From Dorea longicatena (lineage in GTDB: Bacteria; Bacillota; Clostridia; Lachnospirales; Lachnospiraceae): DNA of 64,000 nt. The DNA lies in assembly GCF_024168045.1 (NCBI RefSeq), contig NZ_CP100126.1, forward strand, positions 1,877,501 to 1,941,500, read 5' to 3'. A program made the position numbers and the translations under genes. Shown here piece after piece: positions 1 through 10,078 of the stretch. Below the pieces are notes generated by a model, which made no database searches, was not told the origin of the DNA, and saw only the letters and a list, made by a program, of their open reading frames with translations. How positions within the stretch are numbered: the stretch's first letter is position 1; the number at the start of each line of letters is the position of its first letter.

Positions 1-3000
1 TTCTGTCACACGATTCAGTGCATCATGCTTGTAAGTGGTTACTTTTCCATTACGGTCTGTCAGTTTTACCAGATTATCATTTAAGTCATATTCATAGCTG
101 ATCTTTGTACCATCCGGGTATACGATTGCCTGCAGATTATCTGCATCATCATAGACGTAGCTGACATCCTTTTTCGAACCGTTTGTTACTTTGGTGATTC
201 TTCCGAGTGCATCGTATTCGTAGCTGCTCTTGCCTGTCTGATCCTTCATGGATACCCGTTCCCCGGCACTGTTATATGCGTAGGTCACGTTCTTTTCGGA
301 TTTCTCGCCTTTTGCGTTCTGATAAGATTTCTCCAACAGGTCATTCAGCTTGTCGTAATCATACGTGGTTTTCTTGCCGCTTGCCTGTGTATGTCCGGTC
401 AGTCTGCCTTTTTCATCATAGTCGAATTTCTCCGTTCTTCCTGCCGGATCTTTAATGGATGTCAGGTTGCCTTCTAAGTCATAAGTATAATTCGTTGTCT
501 TATTTGCTGCATTGGTGAAGGTCACCAGGTTATCCATGTTGTCGTAACCGTAAGTTGTTACACCGCCAAGAGCATCAGTTACTTTTGTCAGATTGTCATT
601 CTTGTCATATTCCAGATGGCTCTTTAATCCGGTCTTATCTGTAACAACCTGAATATTACCATGTGCATCGTAATCAAATCCCGTTGTGAATCCCCGCTTG
701 TCTGTAATAGAAGTTACCCTGCTGTCCTTATCATAGGTATAGGATTCCTTCTGCCCCAGTGCATCGGTCTCTTCTGTTACACGATTGTCTTTATCGTATA
801 CTGTCTTTGCAACATAGCCCATCGGGTCTGTTACAGATGTCACATTATAATTCTTGTCATATCCATAGCTGGTCTTTCTTCCACCCGGTTTGGTGATCTC
901 AGTAATATTTCCTGCCGGGTCGTAAGTATAAGCAGTTATCTTACCAAGCGGATCAGCTGCAGAAGTCATCTGGCCTGCCAGGTCATAACTGTAGGTATTG
1001 CTCCGTCCAAGCGGATCTGTCTCCTTCACCAGATTGCCATACTTATCATAAGAAAAGCTGGTTGTTCCATCCAGTGCATTGGTAGAAGACTTCATGTTAT
1101 GGAGCTTATCGTAAGTATAAGTGGTGGTACTCTTTAAGCTGTCGCTTTCTTTTACCACGTTGTCCACTTTATCATAAGAGAAATTCTTGGTATAACCCAG
1201 TGGACTGGTCATACTCTTCAGACGTCCGGCTTTATCATAACTATAGGTATACTCTCCACCATTCGCCTGTGTCATCTTTGTGACATTGTCATTCAGGTCA
1301 ACACTGTACTGTGTCTCATTTCCCTTTGCATCCGTTACAGAAATGACATTGCCATGCTTGTCGTAATCATATTTGGTAACTGCTCCCTTTGGAGAAATCT
1401 GTTCCGTCATGTTACTCAGGCTGTCATATTTGTATTCGGTAATGAGTCCCATCGGATCTTTTGATTTGGTAAGATTTCCAATGGCATCATAACGGTATTC
1501 ATTTGTTTCTTTTAACGGAGAAGTCTCACCGATCTTGCGGTCCAGTTCATCATACTGGTAGGTTGTCGTATTTCCATTTCCGTCTGTCTGGGATACGAGG
1601 TTGTCATTTTTATCGTAAGCATACTTGGTAACCGTACCGTTTTCATCGACAGATTCCGTCACATTATCATTTCCGTCATACTTAAAGGTGCTGGATGCTC
1701 CCAGTGGATTTGTCTGAGAAATAACCCGGTCTTTCTTATCGTAAGCGTATTTATATGTGGCTTCCTCTTCTTCTGTCATGGATAACTGGTTGCCGACTTT
1801 ATCGTAGGTAAAGGTTGTTTTATGACCTTCCGCATCCGTTACCGCTGTAATGCGGTCCATAACATCATATTCATAAGATGTGATACTTCCGTCTGCTTCA
1901 GTAAGTTTCAGGAGTCTGCCGTACTGATCGTACTTGTATGTTGCTGTCCTGCCAAGTTCATCGGTCTGTGTCAGTACATTTCCGGCACCATCATAAGTAT
2001 AATCCATACTGTTTCCACTATTGTCGGAGGAATGGATCAGGTTGCCTGCTCCGTCATATTGATAGGTAATTACGAGTCCCTGTGCATCCGTACATTTTAC
2101 AAGCTGTCCGATGGCATCGTACTCCATCAGCACCTTGTCCCCTGTCGGCAGTATTATGGATGTGTTATTTCCCTCTTTATCATACACATAACTATACGCA
2201 TTGCCGAGGGCATCTGTCATCTTTGTGCTGTTGCCCTGTGAATCGTATTCGTAAGTGGTCTTTCCTTTCAGGGCATCCACCGTCTGTTCCAGATTGTCGG
2301 TGGAATCATATTTCATTGCTGTAATGTTGCCCTTTGCATCGCTTACCGATGTCATGTTTCCATTACCATCGTAAGTCATGGTACTGGTATTTCCATTTTC
2401 ATCGGTAGAGGATACCAGATTTCCATTTAAGTCATACTTCATGGATACGGTATATCCAAGGGCATCTTTGGATGTAGTCAGATTTCCTGCCTTGTCGTAA
2501 GCATAAGTATCTGTTCTTCCCTCTTCATCGGTAGAAGATACCAGATTTCCTGCTTTATCATAAGTATATGTGGTAGTTCCACCTTCTGGGTTGGTTTCAC
2601 TTAAGCGGTTTCCTGTATTATCGTAGGTATAAGTCCAGGTTCTTCCACTGTCATCTGATTTTGATACCAGATTGTCTGCCGCATCATAAGTATAAGTGGT
2701 AACTGCACCTAATTCATCTGTCTCTTTAGCGAGTCTTCCGCAGTTATCATATTCCTTGGAATGGCTGCTTCCATCTCCATAAGTAATCTTGGTTTCATTT
2801 CCTAATGCGTCATATTCATATTTGGTTATATTACCAACTGCATCTTTGGACTGAAGCACCTGTCCAAGAGAATCAAACTTGGATACGGTTGCATTTCCAT
2901 TTCCATCGGTATATTTTTTCAGATTTCCTGCTTTGTCATATTCATAGAGCTTTGTTCCAAAATCTTTATTACTCTCTTCTATGACACGTCCCATGCTGTC

Positions 3001-6000
3001 ATACTTATAAGTAATTGTATTTCCTTTTGCATCGGTTGCTTTGACCTGCTGATAATTCTTATCATAAACGTAGCTGATCTGATTTCCTTTCGGATCTGTA
3101 CCACTGGTCATGTTGTACATCTTATCATAAGTATAAGTGGTGGTATTCCCCAGTGCGTCAGTACTTGCTGTAATATTTCCCACACCATCCAGCGTATAAG
3201 CGGTCACACCGCCATCGGCTGCTGTCTTGGAAGTCAGATTGCCATTCGCATCGTAACTGTTCGAGGTTACATTTCCAAGTGGATCTGTCATGGTAACTGC
3301 ACGATTCATCGCGTCATACGTGAATCCCCATGCTGCTCCATTTCCATCCACATATCCGGTCATGTTCGGTCCGTCATACGAATACGTTGTTGTGACACCT
3401 CTGCCGTCTGTCTGGGATACCATACGATGTTTGTCATCGTAAGTATAGGTAATGGCTGTTCCATCCGGTTTTGTAGATGTGACCATATTTCCATTACCGT
3501 CATAACTGTAAGTAACCGTTGCTCCGTTATATCCAGTTGCACTGGTCAGCTTATTCTGCTCATTATAAGTATAAGAGGCTGTCTTTCCATCCTCTCTTGT
3601 CTCCGTTGCTACATTGCCAAATGTATCATAAGTGTAAGTTTTTGTTCCGGCTGCTGTCGTTTCGGAAGCAAGCTGATTCTCTGCATTATAAGTCTTTTCA
3701 CAGGTTGTTCCATCCGGATATTCAATGGATGTTGTGCGGTACTGATCATCATAATGATAAACGGTCTTATTTCCTTCGTTATCCGTTGTTGTAGTAGAAC
3801 TCTTTCCGTACTTGAAAGTTGCCGTTCCTTTTTCTGCATCAGTCTGCTCTACAACTCTTCCTTCTTTATCGTAAGTATTCTTTACAACCGTATTGCCATT
3901 CTCATCTTTCCAGCTTGTCATACGGCTGTCATCATCATATTTGTACTCTTTTGTTGTTCCATTCGGATCTGTTACAGATATCAGATTTCCCTGCTCATCA
4001 TATTTGTAAGAAACTTTTCCACCATCTGGAAGAGACAGTTCCTTGATATGCCCGAATTTATCCTGTTTTACCCCGAATGTTTTTCCGGATGGTGTTGTAA
4101 TCTTACTCAGATTATAATCATCGTCATAATCTAATACTGTCTTAAATCCATTCACATCCGTTACATAACGTAAAATTCCATATTTATCAAATGACCAGAC
4201 GCTCTGATCCGCATCTGTCAGTTCCCATCCGATGTAGTCATGGTCTGTATCTTTATAGCTGACTGCTTTTAAATCATATACATAACCATCCGGAGTAGTG
4301 TAGCTTCCATCTTCATTCTTATCAAAGATCAGATAACTTCCGTCCCCTCTCATATACAGAAGACTTCCGTCCTCCATTTGAGAAAGTGACTGGTCATAGT
4401 TAAAGCTCCATCCACGTCCGAACATGGAATGCTGGTCTGTTCCTTTGGAATTGTAGCTTCTTGTAATGGAGAATTCTCCATTCAGTTCATTCATCGTCGC
4501 ATCGGACTGATCCATGTAGAAGTTACCAGTATTTAAGTTGACTGGTTCAAATCCAAATTCACAGTGCAGGCCTCTTCCCATCAATGCTCCGTCAATCCGC
4601 ATCTTATCCTGATCGGTAAGCGGTGCAGGACTATATGGAACATTTGTCTGTGGGTTACGGATAAAGATCGTGTTATTTGCGACTACCAGTGCGTCCATAA
4701 CCTGATTGTCTTTCATAATGTTCTTAAGCGGAACACCATAATATTTTGCAATCTTCGGGAATGTATCAAACTGCTTCACTTCATAGATCACAAAGCTGTC
4801 ACTGGTCACTTCTTTTCCTGTTTCCAGCTTTCCATCAATCTCTTTCGATGCTTTTGCTTTGATCTTATAAAGCTTGTCCTTCGTCAGCCCTGAATACAGT
4901 GCACTCTGCCAGTTGGAATCTTTGCTGTAATACTTATTCGCCTCCGGGAACTGCTTATTGTATTCAGTACTGTCTGGATAGGAATACAATGGTTTTGCAT
5001 CTGTTTCGTGATGTTCTTCATTTTCCTCATCTGGAAGCAGATAATATTCTACTGTAGATTTGCTCTTTGCAATTCCGTCTGCAAATACGGCATCAAACTT
5101 CAGCTTTCCATTTGTATTCTTTTCTGTCATCGGGCGAAGCAGGATCGTTGTTTCATCCAGTGACATATCTCGCAGATATGGATCTTCAGCCGGTGACCAC
5201 TGGATGCTGAGTTTCGGTCCATAAACGGATGCCCTGTTATTCAGTACCTCACACTGCATAGAAGCTCCAAGGTTATTTGCCTCGGCAATGGCTACCAGTG
5301 CAAATCCGTTATTCGCATGCGTTCCCTGCACCCAGTCATTGACCAGATCTTTGACGTCATAATTGATATAGCTGTTCCTGCTGGTACTTGCATTCTGTAC
5401 ATCCTGAAACGTAAGATTTACTGGTTTTGTTTTCCATGTGATGGAGGTGTTCCACGACTGATCTACACGATAAAGTCCAAACTGGGATGCACCACCACTG
5501 TATGCAGTTTTCTGACTGACTGCAAATGTTGCACTGTCAATTTTGGAATCTTTCGGAATCTGACTAAAATTTGAATTTACTTTGATATAAGTCCGGCAGT
5601 TCTGGTGTGCAGTACCAAATCCTGCAAGGTTCCCAGACTTAATACCATCATCAAATCCGACATACGGATAATTGTTGTCACCAATCTGACTGGTAGGACT
5701 TCCCTCTTCCACACCGATCATGTTAAAGGAACTCTTCTGAATCTCTACTGGTGTCGGATCGATCCTGACCGGATACTGACGTTCTTCTGCCGAAAGCCAA
5801 TCCCTATCTGGTTTTACGGTCAGGATTGTTTTTCCATCTTCTTCCCGAAGTTCCAATGTGATCAGGAAACTGATTTCCCCGGCAGCATCTTCCATTGATG
5901 GCGTCTCCAGAAGATACTTCGCATCTTTGATTGTCTTCCCTTCCGGATAGATATAGACCTGATTGTCTTTTACTTCTGCCTGATACCCCGGAATCTGCAG

Positions 6001-6858
6001 CTCGTATTCATAGACTTCCCTGTCTGTTGGCTGCTGAAGTACGATATCTTCCTTAATGCTGGAATCCAGTACTGTATACTGAACATCTGCGCCCTCGTAA
6101 ACTTCATTATAAAGGATCGCATTGTCTTTAATAACGGAATGTGTATAATCTCCATCTACCGGAATGATCCCGATTCTGGTCTTTCCATTTTCAATCGTTA
6201 CACCATTCTCTTCTGACATCTGTTCCGGAAGAAGGATAGCATAATCGTTTGCCTTGTTCTGATAAACTTCTGTTTTCTCTTCCTTTTCTTCAGTTGCCAC
6301 TACACTGCTGGCTTCCTGTGCTTCTTCGGATGCCGGAGTATCTGCTTCTTCTGGTTTTACAAGTGTATTATCAACCAGCTCGGTATCTCCATCCTCATTC
6401 TTATAAGTTCCGACATAACCTCCATAAACGGTTGTATACTGCTTGTCCCCTGTCTTATAAGTCTTGGAAATGGCATCATAATCAATCAGTTCACCTTCCG
6501 GTTCTTCTGGAATCGGATAGTAATCCTGTGGTTCTTTCAACTCCACTTCTTTTTCCTGCGGATTTTCTTCTGTTTCTTCCGCTGGAGTTGTCTGTTCTTC
6601 CTGCGTCTCTGTATCTTCTGATGGCGTCGTTTCATTTTGTACGTCCGCATCAGACTGCTGACTCTTATCTTGTTCTCCAGATGTGGAATCTGTAATCCCT
6701 GCTTCCTCTTCCGTCAAAGCCTCTGGTCTGGAGAAATCTGCATTCTTCTGTACATCCTCAATGGCCTCTTTTGCCTGTACAAAAATAGGCTCTGTTCCCT
6801 GTAGTGCCATCAGGAGTGCAAGTACTAAGGCTATAGCCGACTTTCGAAATCTCTTCAT
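1..6858 (-). CDS. Giant RHS/YD-repeat surface protein (3' end outside window)
   Basis: The frame is open from an ATG at 6858 to the left edge, giving at least 2286 residues with the C-terminus missing. A GGGAGAAAG ribosome site precedes the ATG. Visible parts in order are: a signal peptide with a hydrophobic core (residues about 7-25); a Glu/Pro/Thr-rich linker to about 200; a DNRLRE-like beta module (about 380-560); a LysM-like segment near 700 (DTFPKIAKYYGVPLKNI); a DUF6531-type entry sequence near 770 (EPVNLNTGNFY); then tens of RHS repeats of the form YxYDxxGNLxxxTD from about 860 onward. RHS repeats form a beta-cage shell around a variable C-terminal domain in known family members. The protein is probably exported and wall-associated through LysM. 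The C-terminal toxin or adhesion domain, if any, lies outside the window. Confidence 0.9.
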   Translation of the reverse strand, partial: MKRFRKSAIALVLALLMALQGTEPIFVQAKEAIEDVQKNADFSRPEALTEEEAGITDSTSGEQDKSQQSDADVQNETTPSEDTETQEEQTTPAEETEENPQEKEVELKEPQDYYPIPEEPEGELIDYDAISKTYKTGDKQYTTVYGGYVGTYKNEDGDTELVDNTLVKPEEADTPASEEAQEASSVVATEEKEEKTEVYQNKANDYAILLPEQMSEENGVTIENGKTRIGIIPVDGDYTHSVIKDNAILYNEVYEGADVQYTVLDSSIKEDIVLQQPTDREVYEYELQIPGYQAEVKDNQVYIYPEGKTIKDAKYLLETPSMEDAAGEISFLITLELREEDGKTILTVKPDRDWLSAEERQYPVRIDPTPVEIQKSSFNMIGVEEGSPTSQIGDNNYPYVGFDDGIKSGNLAGFGTAHQNCRTYIKVNSNFSQIPKDSKIDSATFAVSQKTAYSGGASQFGLYRVDQSWNTSITWKTKPVNLTFQDVQNASTSRNSYINYDVKDLVNDWVQGTHANNGFALVAIAEANNLGASMQCEVLNNRASVYGPKLSIQWSPAEDPYLRDMSLDETTILLRPMTEKNTNGKLKFDAVFADGIAKSKSTVEYYLLPDEENEEHHETDAKPLYSYPDSTEYNKQFPEANKYYSKDSNWQSALYSGLTKDKLYKIKAKASKEIDGKLETGKEVTSDSFVIYEVKQFDTFPKIAKYYGVPLKNIMKDNQVMDALVVANNTIFIRNPQTNVPYSPAPLTDQDKMRIDGALMGRGLHCEFGFEPVNLNTGNFYMDQSDATMNELNGEFSITRSYNSKGTDQHSMFGRGWSFNYDQSLSQMEDGSLLYMRGDGSYLIFDKNEDGSYTTPDGYVYDLKAVSYKDTDHDYIGWELTDADQSVWSFDKYGILRYVTDVNGFKTVLDYDDDYNLSKITTPSGKTFGVKQDKFGHIKELSLPDGGKVSYKYDEQGNLISVTDPNGTTKEYKYDDDSRMTSWKDENGNTVVKNTYDKEGRVVEQTDAEKGTATFKYGKSSTTTTDNEGNKTVYHYDDQYRTTSIEYPDGTTCEKTYNAENQLASETTAAGTKTYTYDTFGNVATETREDGKTASYTYNEQNKLTSATGYNGATVTYSYDGNGNMVTSTKPDGTAITYTYDDKHRMVSQTDGRGVTTTYSYDGPNMTGYVDGNGAAWGFTYDAMNRAVTMTDPLGNVTSNSYDANGNLTSKTAADGGVTAYTLDGVGNITASTDALGNTTTYTYDKMYNMTSGTDPKGNQISYVYDKNYQQVKATDAKGNTITYKYDSMGRVIEESNKDFGTKLYEYDKAGNLKKYTDGNGNATVSKFDSLGQVLQSKDAVGNITKYEYDALGNETKITYGDGSSHSKEYDNCGRLAKETDELGAVTTYTYDAADNLVSKSDDSGRTWTYTYDNTGNRLSETNPEGGTTTYTYDKAGNLVSSTDEEGRTDTYAYDKAGNLTTSKDALGYTVSMKYDLNGNLVSSTDENGNTSTMTYDGNGNMTSVSDAKGNITAMKYDSTDNLEQTVDALKGKTTYEYDSQGNSTKMTDALGNAYSYVYDKEGNNTSIILPTGDKVLMEYDAIGQLVKCTDAQGLVITYQYDGAGNLIHSSDNSGNSMDYTYDGAGNVLTQTDELGRTATYKYDQYGRLLKLTEADGSITSYEYDVMDRITAVTDAEGHKTTFTYDKVGNQLSMTEEEEATYKYAYDKKDRVISQTNPLGASSTFKYDGNDNVTESVDENGTVTKYAYDKNDNLVSQTDGNGNTTTYQYDELDRKIGETSPLKETNEYRYDAIGNLTKSKDPMGLITEYKYDSLSNMTEQISPKGAVTKYDYDKHGNVISVTDAKGNETQYSVDLNDNVTKMTQANGGEYTYSYDKAGRLKSMTSPLGYTKNFSYDKVDNVVKESDSLKSTTTYTYDKLHNMKSSTNALDGTTSFSYDKYGNLVKETDPLGRSNTYSYDLAGQMTSAADPLGKITAYTYDPAGNITEITKPGGRKTSYGYDKNYNVTSVTDPMGYVAKTVYDKDNRVTEETDALGQKESYTYDKDSRVTSITDKRGFTTGFDYDAHGNIQVVTDKTGLKSHLEYDKNDNLTKVTDALGGVTTYGYDNMDNLVTFTNAANKTTNYTYDLEGNLTSIKDPAGRTEKFDYDEKGRLTGHTQASGKKTTYDYDKLNDLLEKSYQNAKGEKSEKNVTYAYNSAGERVSMKDQTGKSSYEYDALGRITKVTNGSKKDVSYVYDDADNLQAIVYPDGTKISYEYDLNDNLVKLTDRNGKVTTYKHDALNRVTE

Positions 6859-6977
6859 AGTCTCTTTCTCCCTCTTGTAATCTTTTTCTATAATTCCTTT
6901 ACAAAATAACCGCTACCCTCCTTTTTTCTGACTTTGGCACTACTATAATCTAAAAAATCACAAAATTTTCATAAATG

Positions 6978-7008
6978 GTAAAAATGCCCCTTGAGGTGGC
7001 AAAAATAG
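6978..7008. promoter_or_regulatory. Candidate LytTR operator upstream of the RHS gene
   Basis: Two near-identical 10-bp direct repeats, TGGTAAAAAT (6978-6987) and TGGCAAAAAT (6999-7008), start exactly 21 bp apart, two helical turns. LytTR regulators are known to bind pairs of 9-bp repeats with about 12 bp between them. The repeats lie 120-150 bp upstream of the RHS start and just beyond the terminator of a LytTR two-component operon. The sequence is not the classical ACAGTT type, so the assignment is inference. Confidence 0.4.
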
Positions 7009-7023
7009 ACGAAATCGGTCGAA

Positions 7024-7057
7024 AAAAATAGTAAGACACCATCGCCTTACTATTTTT
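7024..7057 (-). terminator. Rho-independent terminator of the two-component operon
   Basis: A 12-bp stem (AAAAATAGTAAG at 7024-7035 with CTTACTATTTTT at 7046-7057) and a 10-nt loop overlap the kinase stop codon at 7050-7052. The stem is followed on the minus strand by a T tract. It separates kinase transcription from the RHS gene. Confidence 0.75.
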
Positions 7058-8324
7058 CATCTAATTTCATATATAATAATATTTTCACTTGAAAGGATTT
7101 CTCCGTATGGCAGATCTCCATCTGACCATGATATTTTTCTACTACGAGTTTCACATTTTGTAATCCTATTCCATGTCCTTCTTTCCTGCTTTTCGTTGTC
7201 AGATAAATTCCATTCCGCACTTTTGGTGTATCTTTTATGCTATTCTCAATCTGGATATTCATGATTCCTTTTCCATAATACATCTGAAACGATAATCTCC
7301 TTTCATCTGAAGCTGCTGTCCCACGAATAGCATTATCCATAAGATTTCCCACTATTATACTTATATCAAATAATTCTTCCCCTATATGATTCGGTATTTC
7401 CACAGAAATCTCTGGCTTTTCAATTACTGATTTCACATCTTCCAAAATATAATTCAGCAGATTATTCATATTACGGTTTTCTGTATATAAATGATGACAT
7501 AAGGCTGTTCCGGCTATATTCTCCATTTGTTTCAGATACGATAGAATCTCTTCATTTCCTCCCGTTTTTGCCATTGCCCCTATTGTTGTAAGATGGTGCT
7601 TGTAATCATGATGTATCTTATTCAGCCTGTCCTGTGATTTCATCATCATCTCCAGTTCTTTTGCATACTGGCTCATCTGAATTTTCATCTCTTCCTGTTT
7701 TGCTGTTTCAATATAACTTTTCTGAACCTCATCGTGCAGATAGAAAATAAACACATTGATAAACAGTAAGAATAATACAATCGTAGACCGCACACCTCTT
7801 CTGTCTGGCAGCAATATCCTGATACAGACTATAATGCTGATCACCGGGACAGAAAGCATAGCAAGCCAATGACGGTTCTTTATATAATAACTTCTCTTTA
7901 CACCTACTTTTCTTTCAATAATGACTTCCAGTAAAAAGAATATAAAATTTCCCATTACAATAGTTCCCGGTCCCATGTGATGATGCACCGGATTTCTTGC
8001 TACCGCATACCGTTGAAAGAACACGATTGGAATCCCATCACATAAAATTCCCATAATATATACCATAAGTGTATTCCAGACATGATGTTGCCAGTCTGCC
8101 TGATATGCCACTGTTATAATTAACAGAGCTATCAGCTCAAAGATCAGATCTCCGTACATCGTTCCCCACTGCATGCTTCCCCAGCATGAAAGCAGATATG
8201 CACAAAAATATGCAAATAGCTTTTGTGTATCCTCATTTTTTGGATACAGGATGGTATTGTAACGGAACACAGTATAAATCCAGAATAATTTACTTGTCAG
8301 ATAAGTGATCAAATGGATATTCAT
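7050..8324 (-). CDS. GHKL sensor histidine kinase (AgrC/VirS type)
   Basis: This is a 424-residue protein. Its N-terminal half has about six hydrophobic segments, followed by a helical linker with the phospho-acceptor region DYKHHL near residue 240 and a GHKL ATPase domain with an N-box-like GNLMDNAI and a glycine-rich EGHGIGLQNVK. It would sense an extracellular signal, possibly a peptide, and phosphorylate the response regulator encoded immediately upstream. Its ATG overlaps the regulator stop in an ATGA, so translation is coupled. No agrB or agrD-like gene is nearby, so the signal is unknown. Confidence 0.88.
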   Translation of the reverse strand: MNIHLITYLTSKLFWIYTVFRYNTILYPKNEDTQKLFAYFCAYLLSCWGSMQWGTMYGDLIFELIALLIITVAYQADWQHHVWNTLMVYIMGILCDGIPIVFFQRYAVARNPVHHHMGPGTIVMGNFIFFLLEVIIERKVGVKRSYYIKNRHWLAMLSVPVISIIVCIRILLPDRRGVRSTIVLFLLFINVFIFYLHDEVQKSYIETAKQEEMKIQMSQYAKELEMMMKSQDRLNKIHHDYKHHLTTIGAMAKTGGNEEILSYLKQMENIAGTALCHHLYTENRNMNNLLNYILEDVKSVIEKPEISVEIPNHIGEELFDISIIVGNLMDNAIRGTAASDERRLSFQMYYGKGIMNIQIENSIKDTPKVRNGIYLTTKSRKEGHGIGLQNVKLVVEKYHGQMEICHTEKSFQVKILLYMKLDEK

Positions 8325-9034
8325 AATCTTTTCTTCTCCGTTTGTAATAGTCTTTCCCTGACCTTCTTGCGATTTGCTTTACTGATACTGAGACGTGTCT
8401 TGTCTTTCATAACCACGTTGTCATATTCGTAATGCTCCACGTGTTCCATATTGATGAGATAGGACTTGTGAATCAGTAAGAAATATTCTTCTGTTACATC
8501 CGCTACATCCTTTAATTTTCCTCGATATTCATATTCTTTTTCCGATGTCACGATATGTACTCTTTTTCCCAGACTATAAAAATACAGGATCTTGTCATAA
8601 GAAATCTTGTGGATTCCTTTTGTATCCGTATATTCAAATATTTTCTTCCGTTCTTTTAACAGTTCCCGTAATTCACCTATCACCCGGAAAAGTTCTTCCT
8701 CTCGGATTGGCTTTACAAGAAAATCAAATGGATGAATACGGAATAATTTCATAGCATATTCCTGATATGTTGAAATATAGGTAATCCGCAGTTCTTTTCC
8801 ATAATTTTTCTTTCGTATCTCCGTTCCGATATCAATTCCATTCTCATGTTCCAGACAAATATCAAGGAATAACATATCGTAGGATTCTTCTTCCAGCCTG
8901 TTAAGAAGCTGCTCCGCAGAATAGTATATTTCTATAGATATCTGACAGTCATTCGCTTTCCCATAATGGAGCAGCTTCTGTTCTAACCAATTACATAGGA
9001 TGATGTCATCATCACAGATTGCAAGTTCTAGCAT
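8321..9034 (-). CDS. LytTR-family response regulator (AgrA/VirR type)
   Basis: This 237-residue protein has an N-terminal receiver domain (acidic pocket CDDD near residue 8, phospho-acceptor Asp in LFLDICLE near 58, conserved Lys in FLVKPI near 107). A C-terminal LytTR DNA-binding domain contains KGIHKISYDKILYFYS and the ending SLINMEHVEHYEYDNVVMKD-type fold. A GAGGGTAAG ribosome site precedes the ATG. It is the first gene of an operon with the GHKL kinase. Its likely local target is the RHS surface protein gene, since a 21-bp-period repeat lies between them. Confidence 0.9.
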   Translation of the reverse strand: MLELAICDDDIILCNWLEQKLLHYGKANDCQISIEIYYSAEQLLNRLEEESYDMLFLDICLEHENGIDIGTEIRKKNYGKELRITYISTYQEYAMKLFRIHPFDFLVKPIREEELFRVIGELRELLKERKKIFEYTDTKGIHKISYDKILYFYSLGKRVHIVTSEKEYEYRGKLKDVADVTEEYFLLIHKSYLINMEHVEHYEYDNVVMKDKTRLSISKANRKKVRERLLQTEKKRL

Positions 9035-9353
9035 ATTTTCTTACCCTCAGTCTTTCGTAACACGACAAATGGGGAAAAGAATCCCCTTCAATTCTTTTCC
9101 CGAATGGACATCACTAATTTTGTGTCATTTTTCCGATGCAACAGCACCACTTCCTTTGCTGTCTTATTTTGTCCTCTATATAATAAACACTTGAACAAGA
9201 AAAAACTGTCGCCATTTTATAATTTATTTATATTTTTTATGTTTTATTTATATTTTATCCAAATATTACAGCGATAACTAATAATGTCACCCCCTGCATT
9301 ATTCTTTTTATTTTTAGCGTCATTTGATAAAACATCAACGTTTTTGATGGCAA
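9035..9353. other. AT-rich intergenic region upstream of the two-component operon
   Basis: About 320 bp without a convincing gene. It must hold the promoter of the LytTR/kinase operon, but no clean sigma-A hexamer pair was found. A short inverted repeat (AATAATG at 9280-9286, CATTATT at 9297-9303) is followed on the plus strand by a T-rich run and could be a weak terminator. CATCA/TGATG arms occur near 9333-9349. Confidence 0.35.
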
Positions 9354-9383
9354 AAAGGGAACCTGCAAAACCAGATTCCCTTT
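9354..9383 (-). terminator. Rho-independent terminator after the YcxB-like gene
   Basis: AAAGGGAA at 9354-9361 pairs with TTCCCTTT at 9376-9383 around a 14-nt loop, with a T tract following on the minus strand. It lies about 55 bp beyond the stop of the YcxB-like gene and would end transcription of that gene and the DUF1906 gene upstream. Confidence 0.7.
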
Positions 9384-9437
9384 AAAATACATGCTCTTCT
9401 CTAAAAGGATGATAAATCCACCATCCTCTGCTTATTT

Positions 9438-9998
9438 TTAAAAACTTTTTCCTTTTTTACAATACTTATAAATATTAAATGGTTTTTCTTTTTTTTCAAA
9501 TAAAATCCCTGTTGTTTTAATAATTTTTATAAGTTCATCCGACTCCATATCTGTCGTTTTAAATATAAATATTTTCTTTTCATTTGTTATGAAAAAAAAG
9601 AAGTTTTTATATAAGAACATTCTATCAATATTTTTAAATTCATAAATTTGATCTTCATCTATTTTAATTGCGTTTTCATCGATATCCACCGTTTCATATC
9701 CTGATCTACCCCAGACAAATTCATGAACATTTTTTTCAAAATTTTTACCAATCATTTGATACCAAATAATCCAAGCCACACAAGCCACACAAGTTCCAAT
9801 CCCTATTCCAAACATCAAATAACTTTCCGACAGATAACAATTAATCGACAGTAAAAATTCTACAGGTGTAAAAATATAGATAATCATTCTACTTTTCTGT
9901 CTTGTTTTAAATAATTGATTAGGAATTATAAACCCAAGCGAAAGCATTCTTTCTAATTCTTCCCTATCCTCATCTGACACAATTGATTTAATATGCAT
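9438..9998 (-). CDS. YcxB-like small membrane protein
   Basis: This 186-residue protein has two hydrophobic segments (about residues 39-58 and 62-80, ending VAWIIWYQMIG). A soluble C-terminal half carries a pattern typical of YcxB-like domains (EFKNIDRMFLYKNFFFFI, then an Asp/Glu-rich helix). The function of the family is unknown. It lies 80 bp downstream of the large DUF1906 protein with no terminator between them, so the two are probably co-transcribed. An accessory or immunity role toward that protein is conceivable but only inferred from adjacency. Confidence 0.55.
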   Translation of the reverse strand: MHIKSIVSDEDREELERMLSLGFIIPNQLFKTRQKSRMIIYIFTPVEFLLSINCYLSESYLMFGIGIGTCVACVAWIIWYQMIGKNFEKNVHEFVWGRSGYETVDIDENAIKIDEDQIYEFKNIDRMFLYKNFFFFITNEKKIFIFKTTDMESDELIKIIKTTGILFEKKEKPFNIYKYCKKGKSF

Positions 9999-10078
9999 TC
10001 TTCTTAATCCCCCTTTTGCCAGAGGTCCTCTTTATAAAATCGAACCTCTGGCCATTGTCTCTTTTATTCTTTTACAAT

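Noticed and set aside
661..4134. Long plus-strand open frames opposite the RHS gene
   Set aside because: They are antisense to a continuous repeat-coding frame, consist of Cys/Ile/Ser-rich low-complexity sequence, and have no ribosome sites.
6900..6960. A riboswitch-like leader upstream of the RHS gene
   Set aside because: The region is AT-rich with an internal AGGAGGG, but no conserved aptamer core or paired expression platform could be identified.
9180..9240. Possible LytTR box (ACAGTT) upstream of the response regulator gene
   Set aside because: Only one ACAGTT-like box was seen on the minus strand, with no second repeat 21 bp away and no convincing promoter.
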